Assembly (NCBI GenBank): GCA_964412555.1
Contig: CAYPPG010000001.1
Location: 1 to 64,000, forward strand
Direction of reading: 5' to 3'
Source: CAYPPG01 sp964412555
GTDB lineage: Bacteria > Hinthialibacterota > Hinthialibacteria > Hinthialibacterales > Hinthialibacteraceae
DNA: 64,000 bases
The position numbers were made by a program, and so were the translations under genes. The notes under the pieces are model-generated. The model saw only the letters and a list, made by a program, of their open reading frames with translations. It ran no database searches and was not told the DNA's origin. Below, in pieces: positions 63,145-64,000 of this stretch. Position 1 is the first letter of the stretch; the number at the start of each line of letters is the position of its first letter.

Positions 63145-63176
63145 AGGTAGGGGCGGTTCGCGAACCGCCCCTACCT
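63145..63176. repeat. 32-bp perfect palindrome
   Basis: AGGTAGGGGCGGTTCG is followed directly by its exact reverse complement. The GTAGGGGCGG form is a repeat type I recognise from many environmental genomes. It lies 82 bases ahead of the HlyD-type gene. Confidence 0.9.
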
Positions 63177-63257
63177 GTAATACCGCAGAAAGAACGGCAG
63201 AACGCCGGCAATTCAATAGCGTCCCCATTCAGACGGTACGGTAAGAAAAGAGGTACA

Positions 63258-64000
63258 ATGAATTTGAAGAACAACAAAAAAACAGCAATTTTCCTAATTG
63301 TCTGTATTATTATTATATCCGCAGGATTAGGATTCACGACACTCGATAGGAATCCATCATCATATTCCAATCTGGAAAACATCCCGGTTTTCAAAGTGCG
63401 GAAAGGTCCATTGAAAATCAATGTCGTCGAATCGGGAACCATCCGGCCGCGGGATCAATTGATTTTGCGCAATGATATGTATCGTATGTCCACGATCCTG
63501 ACGATCGTGCCGGAAGGGAAACGGGTGAAAAAGGGAGAACTTCTGTTTGAACTGGACGCAACGGAACTCGAACTGCGCTATCAGACCGATCAACTGGAAG
63601 TGCAAAACGATAAAGCCGAATTTATCAGTGCACGGGAAAATTTGGAGATCGTGAAAAATCAAGCGGAAGCGGATATCGACCAGGCTGAACTGAACTTGCG
63701 GTTCGCAGAACAAGATTTAAAGAAATATCAAGATGGCGAATACCCGAAACTATTGAACGATGCTTCCGCGGCCATCGTCATTGCCGAAGAAGAACTCAAT
63801 CAGGCGGAACATAATTACAAATGGGCAAAAATCTTGCATGAAGAAAAATATCTATCTCAATCGGAGTTTCAGCAAAGAGAACTAACTTATCAAAAAGCTC
63901 AGTTGAATTTAAAAGGAGCGAAAGAAAGCCTGGAATTATTGAAGAAATACACTCATCTACGGCAATTGGAACAACTGAAAAGCGATCTAAAACAAGCGAG
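63258..64000 (+). CDS. HlyD/MacA-type membrane fusion protein (partial, runs off the window)
   Basis: The frame from the ATG at 63258 stays open to the window end (247 codons). It has an N-terminal membrane anchor (TAIFLIVCIIIISAGLGF), the first lipoyl/barrel-sandwich half (GPLKINVVESGTIRPRDQ; IVPEGKRVKKGELLFELDAT), then a long coiled coil with NQAEADIDQAELNLRFAEQ and EEELNQAEHNYKWAKILHEE. This is the N-terminal half of a periplasmic adaptor for an ABC (MacAB-like) or RND exporter. The partner genes would lie beyond 64000. AGAGGTACA precedes the ATG. Confidence 0.85.
   Translation, partial: MNLKNNKKTAIFLIVCIIIISAGLGFTTLDRNPSSYSNLENIPVFKVRKGPLKINVVESGTIRPRDQLILRNDMYRMSTILTIVPEGKRVKKGELLFELDATELELRYQTDQLEVQNDKAEFISARENLEIVKNQAEADIDQAELNLRFAEQDLKKYQDGEYPKLLNDASAAIVIAEEELNQAEHNYKWAKILHEEKYLSQSEFQQRELTYQKAQLNLKGAKESLELLKKYTHLRQLEQLKSDLKQA

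Noticed and set aside
1..64000. tRNA, rRNA, CRISPR or known riboswitch
   Set aside because: No cloverleaf, rRNA signature, regular repeat-spacer array or recognisable aptamer was seen on reading. A covariance-model search would be decisive.

Overview
This window looks like a chromosomal segment of an uncultured, heterotrophic, Gram-negative (diderm) bacterium. An LptE-type outer-membrane lipoprotein next to holA and an MCE/MlaD-MlaF lipid-transport pair point to an outer membrane. Lone type II pseudopilins, many exported VCBS/CBM9/BNR proteins, an Idh/MocA protein with a twin-arginine leader, a UroD-family protein and sugar isomerases resemble gene content of lineages such as Hydrogenedentota, Sumerlaeota, Hinthialibacterota, Omnitrophota or Poribacteria. 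The phylum cannot be fixed from this window. I see no rRNA, tRNA, prophage, intact transposase or CRISPR array.

Layout. 1-6.8 kb: relic of a HigBA-type toxin-antitoxin locus, an exported nitrilase-fold hydrolase, then scpA-scpB-rluB, topA with a structured leader, a small membrane protein and a Nudix hydrolase. 6.9-12.2 kb: a DUF5678-like/retropepsin pair, a GT2 glycosyltransferase, mlaF-mlaD, an AhpD-like pseudogene and xylose isomerase. 12.2-16.6 kb: an iron module (membrane-anchored DtxR-FeoA-FeoA protein, FeoB split into GTPase and permease, second DtxR-type repressor). 16.7-28.9 kb: a glycoside-hydrolase-like secreted protein, thiO, corA, a 1616-residue beta-helix/dockerin/cohesin protein, a WecA/MraY-like transferase and a DUF4912 protein behind a sigma-54-type promoter. 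29-39 kb: Idh/MocA and UroD-family proteins, a pseudopilin, a TIM-barrel isomerase, TPR, VCBS/UnbV and CBM9 exported proteins. 39-48 kb: ppk1, then a minus-strand run of SGNH hydrolase, DUF1223-like and BNR proteins, then holA and lptE. 48-57 kb: a large esterase, ispF, a putative sigma-54-driven small RNA with terminator, and addB-addA. 57-64 kb: a YDRL-repeat/TPR exported protein, an Rpn-nuclease relic, a DUF134 regulator with a palindromic operator, a pseudopilin, an ECF sigma/anti-sigma/secretin-like operon and the start of an HlyD-type protein.

The genes combine housekeeping (chromosome segregation, topoisomerase, Pol III delta, IspF, AddAB) with accessory extracellular polymer-binding and carbohydrate functions. 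The intergenic regions carry a scattered set of short palindromes in several sequence types. One lies inside a signal-peptide-coding region, one abuts a broken gene, and two are read into the upstream part of open frames.

The most interesting items are: (i) two intergenic regions sharing an identical 17-base -24/-12 element, one ahead of a terminator-ended region with no ORF (candidate sRNA); (ii) the protein combining three beta-helix repeats, a dockerin and two cohesin-like modules; (iii) the split FeoB with a membrane-tethered DtxR-FeoA-FeoA partner; (iv) the palindrome family.
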